Assembly (NCBI RefSeq): GCF_038051945.1
Contig: NZ_CP150302.1
Span: 4,712,001 to 4,776,000 of the forward strand
Direction of reading: 5' to 3'
Length of the DNA stretch: 64,000 nucleotides
Origin: Paenibacillus sp. FSL H3-0469
GTDB lineage: Bacteria > Bacillota > Bacilli > Paenibacillales > Paenibacillaceae
A program made the position numbers and the translations under genes. Under the pieces are notes generated by a model. The model had not been told where the DNA came from. It saw only the letters and a list, made by a program, of their open reading frames with translations, and ran no database searches. Each line of letters starts with the position of its first letter. The stretch's first letter is position 1. This document shows positions 8,464-18,235 of this stretch, piece by piece.

Positions 8464-10845
8464 TTAACCCATCACAACCAGCACTTCGTTCTCTGTAGCC
8501 ATCCGGGACACTGGAATCAGGTTGCCTTCGATCTCCTCGCCGTTGATGACGATGCGGGAGACGCCTTTCTGGACGCCGTTTTTGTTCTCGACCTGGATGT
8601 TCAGCTTCTTCCCGCGGAATTCGCGCACCATGGAGAAGTTGGTCCAGTCCGAAGGGACACACGGGTCCAGACGCAGGCCGTCCTTCTGGGGCTGAACGCC
8701 CATAATGCCCTCTGCCAGTGAGACCATAACAGTGGAGGCCGTGCCGGTCAGCCAGTGGACATGGGCTCGACCCTGATACGGGCTGTCCTTGGATTCCACG
8801 AATTGGCCGTGAACGTAAGGCTCCAGCTTGCGGACCTCCGCATTCTCGTTCATGGTGGCCGGGCTGCAGTTCAGGAAATACTCGAACGCGCGTTCACCGT
8901 TGCCGATCACTGTCTCCGCCAGGATAAGCCAGCCCTGCGGCTGACTGAAGATGCCGCCGTTCTCCTTCGTTGAGGCATTGAACAGCGCCATCAGTGCTAC
9001 CGGCAAGCCGTATTTGCGGAATGGCGGGTAGAACAGCATCGTGCCGTAATCGGTCCGCAGATTGTCATAGACCTTGTCCATAGCTAGCTTGGCCTGATCC
9101 GGGCGGGCCGCGCCGCTGAGCACCGACCAGCTCTGCGGATTGAGCCAGATTCGGCCTTCATCGTTCTCCCAGGAGCCGATGGTATAGTTATCCTCGGTGA
9201 AGCCTCGGACGAACTGATCGTTCTCCCAGGCATACTTCTGGATGTTGCTGTCCAGCTCCTCCAGCAGCCCTTGGGCCCATGCCGTATCCTCTGGCTTGTT
9301 CTTGTTCTCCGCGATATCCATGAATACCTTGAAGCCCATGTACAGCTGGAAGGCCACGAATAGGGATTCGCCCTTGGCGCCAAGCCGCAGACAATCGTTC
9401 CAGTCGGCATGGAGGCCGACCGGCATCCCGTGCGCGCCCATCCGGTCCAGGCTGAATTGAAGCGCCTGCCGCAGATGCTCATACACCGTTGCTTCGCCCT
9501 GATCTGAATAAGGAATGACCTCATCGGTGAAGTCCCAGTTCCCGCTCTCATTCAGGTACTTGATAACTGTCGGGAACAGCCACAGGGCATCGTCGGCCCG
9601 GTAGTGCGGATGTCCGGTCTCCCGCACATACTCAGGGTCGTCAGGTGTTCCCTCATGGCCCGGGTTATGGTCGAATTTCACCAGCGGCAGCCCGCCGCCG
9701 TTGGATACCTGGGCAGAGATCATCAGCCGCAGGCGTTCGAGAGCCATCTCATGGTCCAGATGGATAATCCCCTGGATGTCCTGCACCGTATCCCGGTAGC
9801 CGAGCCCGTTGCGCAGGCCGGAGTACTGGAAGGAGGCGGCACGCGACCAGATGAAGGTGATGAAGCACTGATATGCGTTCCAGGTGTTGATCATATGGTT
9901 CAGATTACTGCTTGGAGTCTGCACCTGGAAGCGGTTAAGCTTGCTGTGCCAGAAGGTCTTCAGTTCTTCAAGCTCCCGGTCTACCACGGACAAATCCTGA
10001 TAGTGGCTAAGAATGCCGGAGGCTCCCTCTTCATCATATTGTCCCAACAGGAAGGCAATTTCCTTCTCTTCTCCCGGTTGCAGCTCTACATTCATCTGCA
10101 GGGCACCGCATGCATTGGCATTATAGTTCAGTGAGTTCGAGCATTGTCCGTTCTCCACGGAGAGCGGATTCCCGTAGCTGCGGTAATCTCCAAGGAATGT
10201 ATCGCGGTCCCCGTCATAACCGGCCACCTCTGCTCCGGCCGCGCCGAAGAATCTCCAGGTCTGTTCTCCCGCGATATTTTCATTGATGACTTGAAGAATT
10301 TTATCGTGCTTGAAGTAGGTCCGGGAAATAAACAGCGTGTATTGCAGGTTCACGGTATCCTGCTCATAGTTGTTGTCATTGGTGAATTCGGCGAAGCCGA
10401 AGAGAGCCAGCTTACGCGGAGTGGTGCCATCATTGCGGATCTTCATGCGCCATACCTCATAGGTCTTGTTCAGCGGTACATAGTATAAGGACTCGGTATG
10501 AATGTTGTCATAATCTGAGACGATGTTCGTGTATCCGGTTCCATGATGGCAGACGGATTTGTATTGCTCCAGATCCTTGCCTACCGGCTGCCAGGAGCCG
10601 GACCAATAATCACCGTTCTCCAGGTCTTTGATATAAATGTAGCGCCCAGGCTCGTCCTTGGAGTTGAAATGATAGCGGATATGTCGTCCGTTGGCCCCGG
10701 ATTTCACGAAGCTGTAGCCTCCGGCATTGCCTGAGATAATCGCACCGTATTCCGGTGAACCGAGGTAGTTGGCCCAAGGAGCAGGCGTATTCGGCTTCGT
10801 AATCAGATACTCTTTGTTCTTGTCGTCAAAATGACCGTATTGCAT
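8464..10845 (-). CDS. GH94 family glycoside phosphorylase (cellobiose/chitobiose-phosphorylase-like)
   Basis: A 793-residue cytoplasmic enzyme, close to the usual 800-810 of cellobiose and diacetylchitobiose phosphorylases. The N-terminal beta-sandwich carries the family opening (YGHFDDKNKEYLITKPNTPAPWANYLG). The C-terminal (alpha/alpha)6 barrel has the catalytic acid in HADWNDCL, plus GLGYRDTVQD and WLTGTAS. Such enzymes split a beta-linked disaccharide with phosphate to sugar-1-phosphate and free sugar, which saves ATP. No signal peptide is seen. I prefer the ATG at 10845, with GAGGAGG 8 nt upstream, to the ATG two codons earlier. The exact disaccharide cannot be decided from sequence alone. 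It is divergent from a GNAT gene, and no transporter is adjacent. Confidence 0.88.
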   Translation of the reverse strand: MQYGHFDDKNKEYLITKPNTPAPWANYLGSPEYGAIISGNAGGYSFVKSGANGRHIRYHFNSKDEPGRYIYIKDLENGDYWSGSWQPVGKDLEQYKSVCHHGTGYTNIVSDYDNIHTESLYYVPLNKTYEVWRMKIRNDGTTPRKLALFGFAEFTNDNNYEQDTVNLQYTLFISRTYFKHDKILQVINENIAGEQTWRFFGAAGAEVAGYDGDRDTFLGDYRSYGNPLSVENGQCSNSLNYNANACGALQMNVELQPGEEKEIAFLLGQYDEEGASGILSHYQDLSVVDRELEELKTFWHSKLNRFQVQTPSSNLNHMINTWNAYQCFITFIWSRAASFQYSGLRNGLGYRDTVQDIQGIIHLDHEMALERLRLMISAQVSNGGGLPLVKFDHNPGHEGTPDDPEYVRETGHPHYRADDALWLFPTVIKYLNESGNWDFTDEVIPYSDQGEATVYEHLRQALQFSLDRMGAHGMPVGLHADWNDCLRLGAKGESLFVAFQLYMGFKVFMDIAENKNKPEDTAWAQGLLEELDSNIQKYAWENDQFVRGFTEDNYTIGSWENDEGRIWLNPQSWSVLSGAARPDQAKLAMDKVYDNLRTDYGTMLFYPPFRKYGLPVALMALFNASTKENGGIFSQPQGWLILAETVIGNGERAFEYFLNCSPATMNENAEVRKLEPYVHGQFVESKDSPYQGRAHVHWLTGTASTVMVSLAEGIMGVQPQKDGLRLDPCVPSDWTNFSMVREFRGKKLNIQVENKNGVQKGVSRIVINGEEIEGNLIPVSRMATENEVLVVMG

Positions 10846-11061
10846 AACCATTCCTCCTCATGATAGATGACAGGCAGGGTTATGAACGCGCGTTTATAAA
10901 CGACCGAAGAATCCCGCCTACTTCCATTATAAGACAATAATGGTCTGACAATATAGCCTATATTTGAGAAAAAAACAAACAGTAGAGTCTTTCTATAGCA
11001 GTTTCCTATATTTGAACGGGAGCATGGTGCTGATAAGATCAAGAGGAAGGAGGATTGCAAG

Positions 11062-11997
11062 ATGAGTGTGAAGCAATGGTCTGAAGCTACAATATCCTAT
11101 GATCTAAATGGTGAATGGTCTATCCGTAGAGCAGAGCCCGGGGAGTGGGGCGTATATTGCTCCGTCTACTATAACATGAAGTATAGCGGTTTTTTTAGAG
11201 AGGAAAGCTATGCGAATCCGCGAAGGAATGCCTTTTGGATATACAAGGGGGAGAGTAAAATCGGCGGAGTCCGGATGTCCCCGAATGTGATCTACCATCT
11301 CTTTGTAATCCCGCCCTTTAACGATTCATTTGGAGTATTGAAGCAGCTTAAAGCACTGTTGATTCAGTGGTCTGACCGGAAGGAGCCTGTACGCACCTAT
11401 GAGATTCTGCCGGATCAGGTTCAGCTGTATGCCCGGGCAGGCTTCTGGCCGGATGAATTCAGGTGCCGCTGGATGCAGCGGCCTACAGAATATTTTCACA
11501 TCAAATGGGAGGATGATCTGAGGATAGAGAGTCCAGAAGTGGAAGGAACTGAGGACGGAGGCAAACGGTTCATCCTTGCAGAAGAGATTGCCCGTTGTGA
11601 TTTTGAGAGTTTTAGAGGCGGACTGGATGCAATCCGGAGGAAGCAATTTGCTTTAGAAGATTTTATACCCGGTGAAGATCCTAATTATTCCAATGAAATA
11701 TTGATACAGGCTTCCACGCTGGTATTCGATAACACCACTGATCAGCTCATTGCCAACTGCCGGCTGTGTCTGCAGGATCATGTGGCGGCAGTCTACAGCA
11801 TCGGCGTTAACCCCGCCTATCGGGGAAAAGGGCTGGCTACACGCATGCTGCAAAGAGCCCTCACCACTCTAAAGGGAACGTATCCGCTGCTGAGATTGTA
11901 TGTAATGGAGGGAAATGTTGCGGAATCTGTGTACTATAATCTCGGGTTTAAGTCCGGGGTGCAGGAGATTCAGAAGATGTATATCCCGGTGGATTAA
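11062..11997 (+). CDS. Tandem GNAT-fold acetyltransferase
   Basis: A 311-residue protein with two GNAT-like halves. The N-terminal half (about residues 18-145) has a degenerate acetyl-CoA region and ends in LYARAGFWPDEFRCRWMQ. The C-terminal half (about residues 165-308) is canonical: AAVYSIGVNPAYRGKGLATRMLQ binds acetyl-CoA, and LRLYVMEGNVAESVYYNLGF is the closing motif. The ribosome site is GGAAGGAGG, 8 nt from the ATG. It is divergent from the GH94 gene across 216 bp. The acceptor substrate is unknown. A rho-independent terminator follows 30 nt downstream, so it is probably monocistronic. Confidence 0.85.
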   Translation: MSVKQWSEATISYDLNGEWSIRRAEPGEWGVYCSVYYNMKYSGFFREESYANPRRNAFWIYKGESKIGGVRMSPNVIYHLFVIPPFNDSFGVLKQLKALLIQWSDRKEPVRTYEILPDQVQLYARAGFWPDEFRCRWMQRPTEYFHIKWEDDLRIESPEVEGTEDGGKRFILAEEIARCDFESFRGGLDAIRRKQFALEDFIPGEDPNYSNEILIQASTLVFDNTTDQLIANCRLCLQDHVAAVYSIGVNPAYRGKGLATRMLQRALTTLKGTYPLLRLYVMEGNVAESVYYNLGFKSGVQEIQKMYIPVD

Positions 11998-12027
11998 CGC
12001 AAATAAGCGATCCGCAAGATCAGCGAA

Positions 12028-12052
12028 GGCACCCTTAGGGGTGTCTTTTTTT
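12028..12052 (+). terminator. Rho-independent terminator after the GNAT gene
   Basis: GGCACCC pairs with GGGTGTC around a short loop and is followed by seven T residues. Near-identical terminators occur after other genes in this window (27385, 52475). Confidence 0.9.
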
Positions 12053-12337
12053 AGCTATAAAAATGAATGGAAACACAAAGAAAAGGGATCTTTCGCAATT
12101 ATGCAATGATTTTTGTCACAATAAAGGAGAATTGTAGAGTTAATGTAGAGGTCTGTCGGATAGTATTAGAAACTAAGAGATTATGATACACAACCTGTCG
12201 GTATCCGTATCGCACGATTTGGTGAACGCCTGCATAAGAAGGGAGGAAAGTACAGGTAACAGGCAAGCGGTCTATGAATAATAGGAAGTGTCGGCTGATC
12301 CCATAAAAGTCCCATTAGATGAGGAGAACAAAAAAAG
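12053..12337 (+). promoter_or_regulatory. Leader and promoter region of the SLH surface protein gene
   Basis: This gap of about 285 bp precedes the large surface-protein gene. A plausible promoter is TTGTCA near 12113 with an AT-rich -10 about 16-17 nt later, which would give a long 5' leader of around 190 nt. I looked for riboswitch cores (c-di-GMP, c-di-AMP and others) and recognise none. GATGAGGAG before the ATG is the ribosome site. Confidence 0.35.
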
Positions 12338-15300
12338 ATGACAACATCGAAGAAATGGAATAAAAGAGGTTCCCGCGCTCTGGCAGCCTCGTTGTCGATT
12401 GCGCTGGTTGCTGCCAACTTTGCGCTGGCCGGACCCGTGGCACATGCTGCTGTAGCGGATAATGATGGTTCGGAAGAAATTTTCACTTCAGAAGAGTACC
12501 GGAACTTCACCAAAGATGGCGGGGGTGCTGTAAGCTTAACCTTCCCGGAGCTCTCTATCACAGCAGATCCCGGTGAGATGATGGCAGGGGCTACGGTTGT
12601 CATTAACGGATATAAAACGGGCGATCAGATGACATTCGCTACATCCGGTACAGGAATTACAGTTACCTCCAGCGGGGACAACGGAGCTTACATCTTAACT
12701 GGCAATGCGCCAGTCGAAGTCTACCAGCAGGTATTGGAAACTGCCCAGTTTAAGATGACTTCGCCGGGTGAACGTAGCCTGACGTTCGGTCTGGGACCTG
12801 TTCTCGCTTTTAACAAGAATGGCCATTTCTATGAATATGTTACAGATCCAATTGTGAAGTGGACGGATGCCCGGGTGAAGGCCGAGCAGCGCACCTACTA
12901 TGGACGCCAAGGGTATCTGGCGACGATTACCGACCCGGATGAGAACGCTTTTATTGCGGAGAAGGCTAGAGGGATTGGCTGGATTGGCGGGAAAGATGTA
13001 GCTCGTTCCGAGACGAACGGAAGGGCCAATACACGTGTTTTCACCTTGCAGAACAACAAATATAATGGTTATGGCGATTGGCGCTGGGTAACCGGACCTG
13101 AGGGAAAGCTACAGTACGAAGGCAAATCGGGACTTCCTTTCTATAAGGGTTACAATGCTAGTGGCGGGAGGAATGATTCTGCCACAGTGACGGATCTTAC
13201 TTATGGGATTGGTACTAACCATATCATGCATAACAACTGGGATACAGGGGAGCCGAATGACTCTACCTACGAACATGTGGTGCATATCTTTGCAAGCGGA
13301 AAGTGGAATGATTATCCAATAGATAACAGGGTTGATGCCTACCTAGTAGAATACGGCGGTATGCCTGACGATGCCGATACTAGCATCAGTACCACCATTA
13401 CACTAGTGGACAAAACCCCACTTAAGCAGGGCAACAATACCGCAGAGGGCTATCTTAATCTTGAGCCGCAGGAATATACTAAAGCTTCTCTAGCGGTTCT
13501 CAAGAATGCATCGGATGCAGCCAAAGCTGTTCTCGATAATGACCATGCTTCCCCGGAAGAGATTGAAGCCGCCCGCAAGGGTCTGGAGGATGCAATTGCC
13601 GGGTTGGTGAAGCAGCCGCCGGTAGCTAACAGCGCAAGCTATACAGCCGGAAGCAACAATCAGGTGTCTATCAAGTTCGACAAGGACATCAAGTTTAACG
13701 CGGACGATGCGGATACTACAGATGACTTCAGAGTAACATTGGACGGAAAATTGGTCGATGTTACGCATGCTGTAGTATCCGACCAAGATCCTAGTGTCAT
13801 TATTCTGACCCTGGCCAGCCCGTTGTCCAATGACCCTGTGGTTCGAATCGAATACAATGCCGCAGAGTCGGCAATCGAGGCTCAGACGCCGGGAAAAGAG
13901 CCGGTTTCAGACTTTACGCTGATCGCTAACGGTCCGTTCGGTGACTCTTTGCAGATTCAAGAGCCTGCGAACGGAACCGAGGTATACGGAGCAGACTTCC
14001 CGCTCCCAGTAACCGGACAAGCTGCACTAGACTCGGTAGTTACGGCTGCCGTCTATAAAGTGGACGTTCATCCTAATGCCTATCTGTTCGATCTTGAAGT
14101 AGGCATTACGGTAACTGATGATGTCTATAAGTGGGACACCAAGCTGCCGGGACCGCTGGCACCAGGGTCCTACCATGTAGCGGTGACTTCTACCAAGACA
14201 TTCGGTGATGAGGTAAGAAAAGAAACGAAGCTGGTACCGTTCACCGTGCCGCAGCTGGAATTGACCCATGTGGCGGTAAATGAAGGGCAGCCGGATCATG
14301 CTGTGCTGACGTTCAACCAGCCTGTAGGTTCTGCTTTGACCGATGCTGATTTCACCGGGCTTACCGTCGATGGACGGAAAGTGATTGCTGTGAAGTCCGT
14401 ACAGGGCGATAAAGTAGAAGTCGTTCTCGAGGAAGCGCTCGGTCCAGATGATGCATTGGTCGTAGGGTACGACCCTGCTGCCGGTAATGTTACGGCTGAA
14501 GGCAATGTCCTGAACGAATTGAAGCCGATTCAGGCAGGCGACCAGTCCGGCATTACCAAGGATAATAATGTGATTCCGCTTCAGCTCGTTGCTGCTTATC
14601 CCGAAGCCGGCAAGCTCAAGCTGGTATTCAACAAGCCAATCAACGATCTTACCGATCTGTCCGGATTCACTTACGGCGGAGTGCCGCTCAAGGAGCCTTT
14701 TGAAATCAACGGCAATGAACTGATCGTTTCCATTCCGGAAGATCATAAGGGCGGTCTGTTGAGCTACGATCCAGAGCTTGGCAACGTAACGGAGAATGGC
14801 AACAAGAATAACCCGCTTACGGGTCTTCAGCCGGGAATTGATCTTGGCGGAGATTCCAAGTATATCTCAGAGGCAGGCAAGCTGCCTGAGAACGGTCTGG
14901 GATTAAGTGCCGGAGATAAGCCGGTATCGCTGCATCCGGGCTTCCAGCCGGATGTACCAAGCGGCTATCAGGCAACCGTGCCTAATGAGACCGGTACCAT
15001 TGCCCTGAATCTTGCCCCGGCAGGAGATAACGATACACTGCGCAAGGTTAGCTTAAATGGTGTAGAGGTTCCTGATGGAGACTGGAGCAAGCTGCCGCTT
15101 CAGGAAGGGCTGAACATCATTCAGGTGGACATTGTGGATGCGAAGCGTCCGGGCGTTAAGCTGGGTCAATACCAGATTCAGGTCATCCGCGCAAGCGGGA
15201 AGCTCGTATCGCTGGAGCCTTCAAGCGGCACCCTGCAGCCGGAGTTCAAGCCTGAAACTACAAGTTATGATGTAACTGTAGGGAACAGTGTATATGAAAT

Positions 15301-16891
15301 GTCATTCAAGCCGGTAACACTTGACCCGGGTGCGGTGGTAACACTCAGCATTGCCGGTGAAGCTCCGGTAGAGGTGAAGAACGGCGAATGGAGCAAAGCG
15401 CTCCCTCTGAAAGTAGGCAAGAATGAAGTCCTGGTTACCGTCAAGGATTCTGCTGGCAAAACGAACACTTATACGATGATCGTTACCAGACAAGAGCCTG
15501 CTCCATCAGGCGGAGGTTCTGCACCGGCTCCAGCAGCTCCTGATACATCCAAAACCGAACTCATCCAGGTGGATGTAGCCATCGGCGGAGCCAATGCGGC
15601 TGGAATCACGAAAGTGCCGGTACAGCGCACCACTCAGAGCAATGGTACAATCACCGATTTGGTCCGCTTCACCAAGGATAAGGCTGAAGAAGCGGTGAAG
15701 ATGGCGAAAGAGACAGGACAAAGCATTGCCCGTGTAGTCATCCCGGATGCGGCGGACAATGTCAGCGAAGTGAATGTCCAAATTCCGGCGGAGACCGCCA
15801 AATTGCTGAAAGAGAATGGCATTGTGCTGGAAATCTATACGGAGAACGCGATTGTACGTATTCCGAATGAATCGCTCGAAGGAATCACGCAGGACTTCTA
15901 TTTCCGGCTGGTGCCGGTGAGAAGTGCAGCAGAGCGTAGTGAAATCGAAAAGAGAGCCACGCTCGAAGCTGTGGTCCGTGAAGTGGCGAAGGACAATAAA
16001 ATCGAAGTGGTTGCCAGACCGATGACCATTGAGACGAACCTGTCCAGCCGGGCGGTAACTCTGATTCTGCCACTCAAGGATGTGAAGCTGCCTGCGAATG
16101 AAGCAGAGCGCAATGCGTTCCTGGCACAGCTGGGTATCTTCATCGAGCATACTGACGGCACGAAAGAGGTTGTGAAAGGGAAAGCAGTTACCTATAAAGA
16201 CGGACTGCTCGGACTGGAATTCTCCATCTCGAAATTCAGTACTTTTACTATCATCAACTTCAATAATCAGTCGCCTGCGAAGCATGTATCCTATATCGTT
16301 GGCTTCCCGGACGGTCAATTCAAGCCGGATGAACGCGTAACGCGCTCACAGATGGCCCTCATGATTGCCCGGAATCTGGGCTATGATGCCAATGCTGCTG
16401 TAGGTACGTCTCCCTTCCCGGATGTGGCTGTCCGCCATTATGCGGCAGCAGCCATTGCCTTCGTGAATGCACAGGGCGTAATGAAGGGTGATTCGTCCGG
16501 ACAATTCCGGGGAGCTGCTCCGATTACGAGAGCGGAAATGGCCGCAGCTGCTGCAAACTACCTGAAGCTTGCCGTACCGGCAGACGGAAAATCAAGCTTC
16601 AGCGATACCACCGGACATTGGGCACAAGGTGTCATTGAGGCCAACGTGAAGGCAGGCCTGCTTAAGGGCTACCCGGACGGCAGCTTCAAGCCGAACACCT
16701 ACCTGACCCGTGCGGAAGCTGTAGTCATCGTCAATCAGATGTTTAACCGGGGTCCATTATATGGAGCCGATGCTATTAAATTCCCGGATGTATCCAAGAA
16801 TCACTGGGCTTACCTGGATATCCAGGAAGCCGTAATCGATCATCAGTACCGGATCGACAGTGAACAGAAGGAACAGCGGGTTACAGAATAA
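12338..16891 (+). CDS. Large secreted SLH-domain surface protein with C-type-lectin-like region
   Basis: A 1517-residue cell-surface protein. Residues 1-38 form a signal peptide (basic start, hydrophobic core, cleavage after AHA). Residues about 160-345 resemble a C-type-lectin-like domain (WTDARVKAEQRTYYGRQGYLATIT, then NNWDTGEPNDSTYEHVVHI and KWNDYP). A helical FIVAR-like segment lies at about 375-425, followed by several Ig/SwmB-like beta repeats (450-860) and cadherin-like beta-sandwich repeats (about 890-1055). A Pro/Ser/Ala linker lies near 1057-1068. Three SLH motifs at about 1316-1355, 1371-1410 and 1426-1470 (FPDGQFKPDERVTRSQMA, then YPDGSFKPNTYLTRAEAV) would attach the protein to pyruvylated secondary wall polymer. 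It is probably an adhesin or glycan-binding S-layer-associated protein; the ligand is unknown. The protein continues about 45 residues beyond the last SLH motif. Confidence 0.9.
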   Translation: MTTSKKWNKRGSRALAASLSIALVAANFALAGPVAHAAVADNDGSEEIFTSEEYRNFTKDGGGAVSLTFPELSITADPGEMMAGATVVINGYKTGDQMTFATSGTGITVTSSGDNGAYILTGNAPVEVYQQVLETAQFKMTSPGERSLTFGLGPVLAFNKNGHFYEYVTDPIVKWTDARVKAEQRTYYGRQGYLATITDPDENAFIAEKARGIGWIGGKDVARSETNGRANTRVFTLQNNKYNGYGDWRWVTGPEGKLQYEGKSGLPFYKGYNASGGRNDSATVTDLTYGIGTNHIMHNNWDTGEPNDSTYEHVVHIFASGKWNDYPIDNRVDAYLVEYGGMPDDADTSISTTITLVDKTPLKQGNNTAEGYLNLEPQEYTKASLAVLKNASDAAKAVLDNDHASPEEIEAARKGLEDAIAGLVKQPPVANSASYTAGSNNQVSIKFDKDIKFNADDADTTDDFRVTLDGKLVDVTHAVVSDQDPSVIILTLASPLSNDPVVRIEYNAAESAIEAQTPGKEPVSDFTLIANGPFGDSLQIQEPANGTEVYGADFPLPVTGQAALDSVVTAAVYKVDVHPNAYLFDLEVGITVTDDVYKWDTKLPGPLAPGSYHVAVTSTKTFGDEVRKETKLVPFTVPQLELTHVAVNEGQPDHAVLTFNQPVGSALTDADFTGLTVDGRKVIAVKSVQGDKVEVVLEEALGPDDALVVGYDPAAGNVTAEGNVLNELKPIQAGDQSGITKDNNVIPLQLVAAYPEAGKLKLVFNKPINDLTDLSGFTYGGVPLKEPFEINGNELIVSIPEDHKGGLLSYDPELGNVTENGNKNNPLTGLQPGIDLGGDSKYISEAGKLPENGLGLSAGDKPVSLHPGFQPDVPSGYQATVPNETGTIALNLAPAGDNDTLRKVSLNGVEVPDGDWSKLPLQEGLNIIQVDIVDAKRPGVKLGQYQIQVIRASGKLVSLEPSSGTLQPEFKPETTSYDVTVGNSVYEMSFKPVTLDPGAVVTLSIAGEAPVEVKNGEWSKALPLKVGKNEVLVTVKDSAGKTNTYTMIVTRQEPAPSGGGSAPAPAAPDTSKTELIQVDVAIGGANAAGITKVPVQRTTQSNGTITDLVRFTKDKAEEAVKMAKETGQSIARVVIPDAADNVSEVNVQIPAETAKLLKENGIVLEIYTENAIVRIPNESLEGITQDFYFRLVPVRSAAERSEIEKRATLEAVVREVAKDNKIEVVARPMTIETNLSSRAVTLILPLKDVKLPANEAERNAFLAQLGIFIEHTDGTKEVVKGKAVTYKDGLLGLEFSISKFSTFTIINFNNQSPAKHVSYIVGFPDGQFKPDERVTRSQMALMIARNLGYDANAAVGTSPFPDVAVRHYAAAAIAFVNAQGVMKGDSSGQFRGAAPITRAEMAAAAANYLKLAVPADGKSSFSDTTGHWAQGVIEANVKAGLLKGYPDGSFKPNTYLTRAEAVVIVNQMFNRGPLYGADAIKFPDVSKNHWAYLDIQEAVIDHQYRIDSEQKEQRVTE

Positions 16892-16898
16892 CTGAATG

Positions 16899-16932
16899 GG
16901 GGTTGGAGGAGAGATCATTCTTCTCCAGCCCC
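16899..16932 (+). terminator. Hairpin after the SLH protein gene
   Basis: A 14-bp stem (GGGG plus TGGAGGAGA paired with TCTTCTCCA plus CCCC, with two wobble pairs) begins 8 nt after the stop. The downstream side is AT-rich but lacks a pure T-run. Confidence 0.6.
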
Positions 16933-17000
16933 TAAATCATTAAATTTGAAGTATAATGGTTATAACACCGTACTGATTTCCAGCTGCGAAGGAGATCCGA

Positions 17001-18143
17001 ATGAAAGCAATCCTGATTGACGATGAAGAATTGGCACTAAAGGCCTTGGAGCGTCAGCTTCATGCGCTTGGCGATTTTGAGATTATCGGCAAATATACCG
17101 ATCCGCTGTTAGGGCAGCAAAAGGTGGAGGAGACCGAGGCCGACATTGTGTTTCTCGATATCCATTTACCGGAGCTGAACGGGATTGAGCTGGCGGAAAG
17201 GCTGCTGGAACAGAGGCCCGACCTGCAGGTTGTATTCGTAACGGCATATGATAAGTATGCTATCAAGGCCTTTGAGCTGAACGCCCTGGATTATGTGCTT
17301 AAGCCGATTCATATGGATCGTCTGAAGCTTACGGTCAATAGATTGAATGCCCAGCAGAAGCCTGGACCGGCAGTCTCAACAGCACCATTGCAAGCGAGCT
17401 GGAGGATGCTGATGTTCGATGCCTTCCAGATCTACGAAGGAGAGCAGGAGCTTGCACCGCTGCAATGGAGAACGGCGAAAGCGCAGGAAATCTTCTTTTT
17501 TCTGCTGCATCATCGCGGCAAAGTGGTCAGCAAGGCCACTCTGATTGAATTGCTGTGGGCTGATTTTGATCTGAATAGAGCCTATCCGCAGTTATATACC
17601 GCTGTGTATCATATCCGTAAGATGCTGGAGCCCTTCAGCAGAGAACGGATTCTCCTGCAAAATACGGCAGACGGCTACCTGCTCAAGCTGGAAGGAATCT
17701 ACCTGGACGTTGATGAGTTCGACCGCTTTATCCAAGCTGGGATTGAGCTCTCGGACGACACGCTGCCCGAATATGAACGAGTCCTGAAGCTGTTCAAGAG
17801 CGAATATCTGGAGGGGTACGATTATGTGTGGGCGGAGCTTGAACGGCAGAGATTCCAGCTGCAGTGGATTCGGCTGAAGCTGAATCTGGTCCGCTGGTAT
17901 ATGGATAATGCAGAATATGAACAGGCCTTCAAGCACATTGAACAGGTCTGCACCCGCTATCCGTTAGAGGAGCAAGCGCAATTATTGTACATGCAGATTT
18001 CGGACAGAATGGGCTTTCATTTTCTGGTGCAAAGACAGTATGTATTGCTGGAAACGGTGATGGAAGCAGAGGTTGCGGAGAAACCAAGCCGGGAGATTGT
18101 CAAATGGTATAGGGATTGGGATAACAAGCGTCAAAAAGGGTGA
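17001..18143 (+). CDS. Response regulator with receiver, winged-helix and BTAD domains
   Basis: A 380-residue SARP-like response regulator. The receiver at residues 1-120 has acidic residues at 7-9, phosphoacceptor Asp53 in VFLDIHLP, the switch Thr in VFVTAY and Lys in LKPIH. Residues about 135-235 form an OmpR/SARP-type winged helix (LLHHRGKVVSKATLIELLWAD). Residues about 240-370 form the helical bacterial transcriptional activation domain. The start has GAAGGAG 7 nt upstream. A possible -10 (TATAAT near 16951) follows the upstream hairpin. No histidine kinase is adjacent, so it is an orphan regulator. It may control the neighbouring surface protein gene, but nothing in the sequence proves this. 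Confidence 0.88.
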   Translation: MKAILIDDEELALKALERQLHALGDFEIIGKYTDPLLGQQKVEETEADIVFLDIHLPELNGIELAERLLEQRPDLQVVFVTAYDKYAIKAFELNALDYVLKPIHMDRLKLTVNRLNAQQKPGPAVSTAPLQASWRMLMFDAFQIYEGEQELAPLQWRTAKAQEIFFFLLHHRGKVVSKATLIELLWADFDLNRAYPQLYTAVYHIRKMLEPFSRERILLQNTADGYLLKLEGIYLDVDEFDRFIQAGIELSDDTLPEYERVLKLFKSEYLEGYDYVWAELERQRFQLQWIRLKLNLVRWYMDNAEYEQAFKHIEQVCTRYPLEEQAQLLYMQISDRMGFHFLVQRQYVLLETVMEAEVAEKPSREIVKWYRDWDNKRQKG

Positions 18144-18165
18144 GTCCTTGGATTCATCCTTTTTG
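18132..18165 (+). terminator. Terminator-like hairpin overlapping the regulator stop codon
   Basis: CAAAAAGGGTGAGTCC pairs with GGATTCATCCTTTTTG (two wobbles) almost without a loop. The T-rich right arm makes it a plausible terminator. It spans the stop codon of the preceding gene. Confidence 0.5.
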
Positions 18166-18235
18166 CCCTATCTAAATTATGATATATTTAATCTTGAATA
18201 TTTCGTTCTGCAAAGTTCCGGCGAAGGAGAACCCC

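Noticed and set aside
12053..12337. Riboswitch (c-di-GMP or similar) in the SLH gene leader
   Set aside because: I found no match to known aptamer cores by eye; a covariance search (Infernal/Rfam) would be needed.
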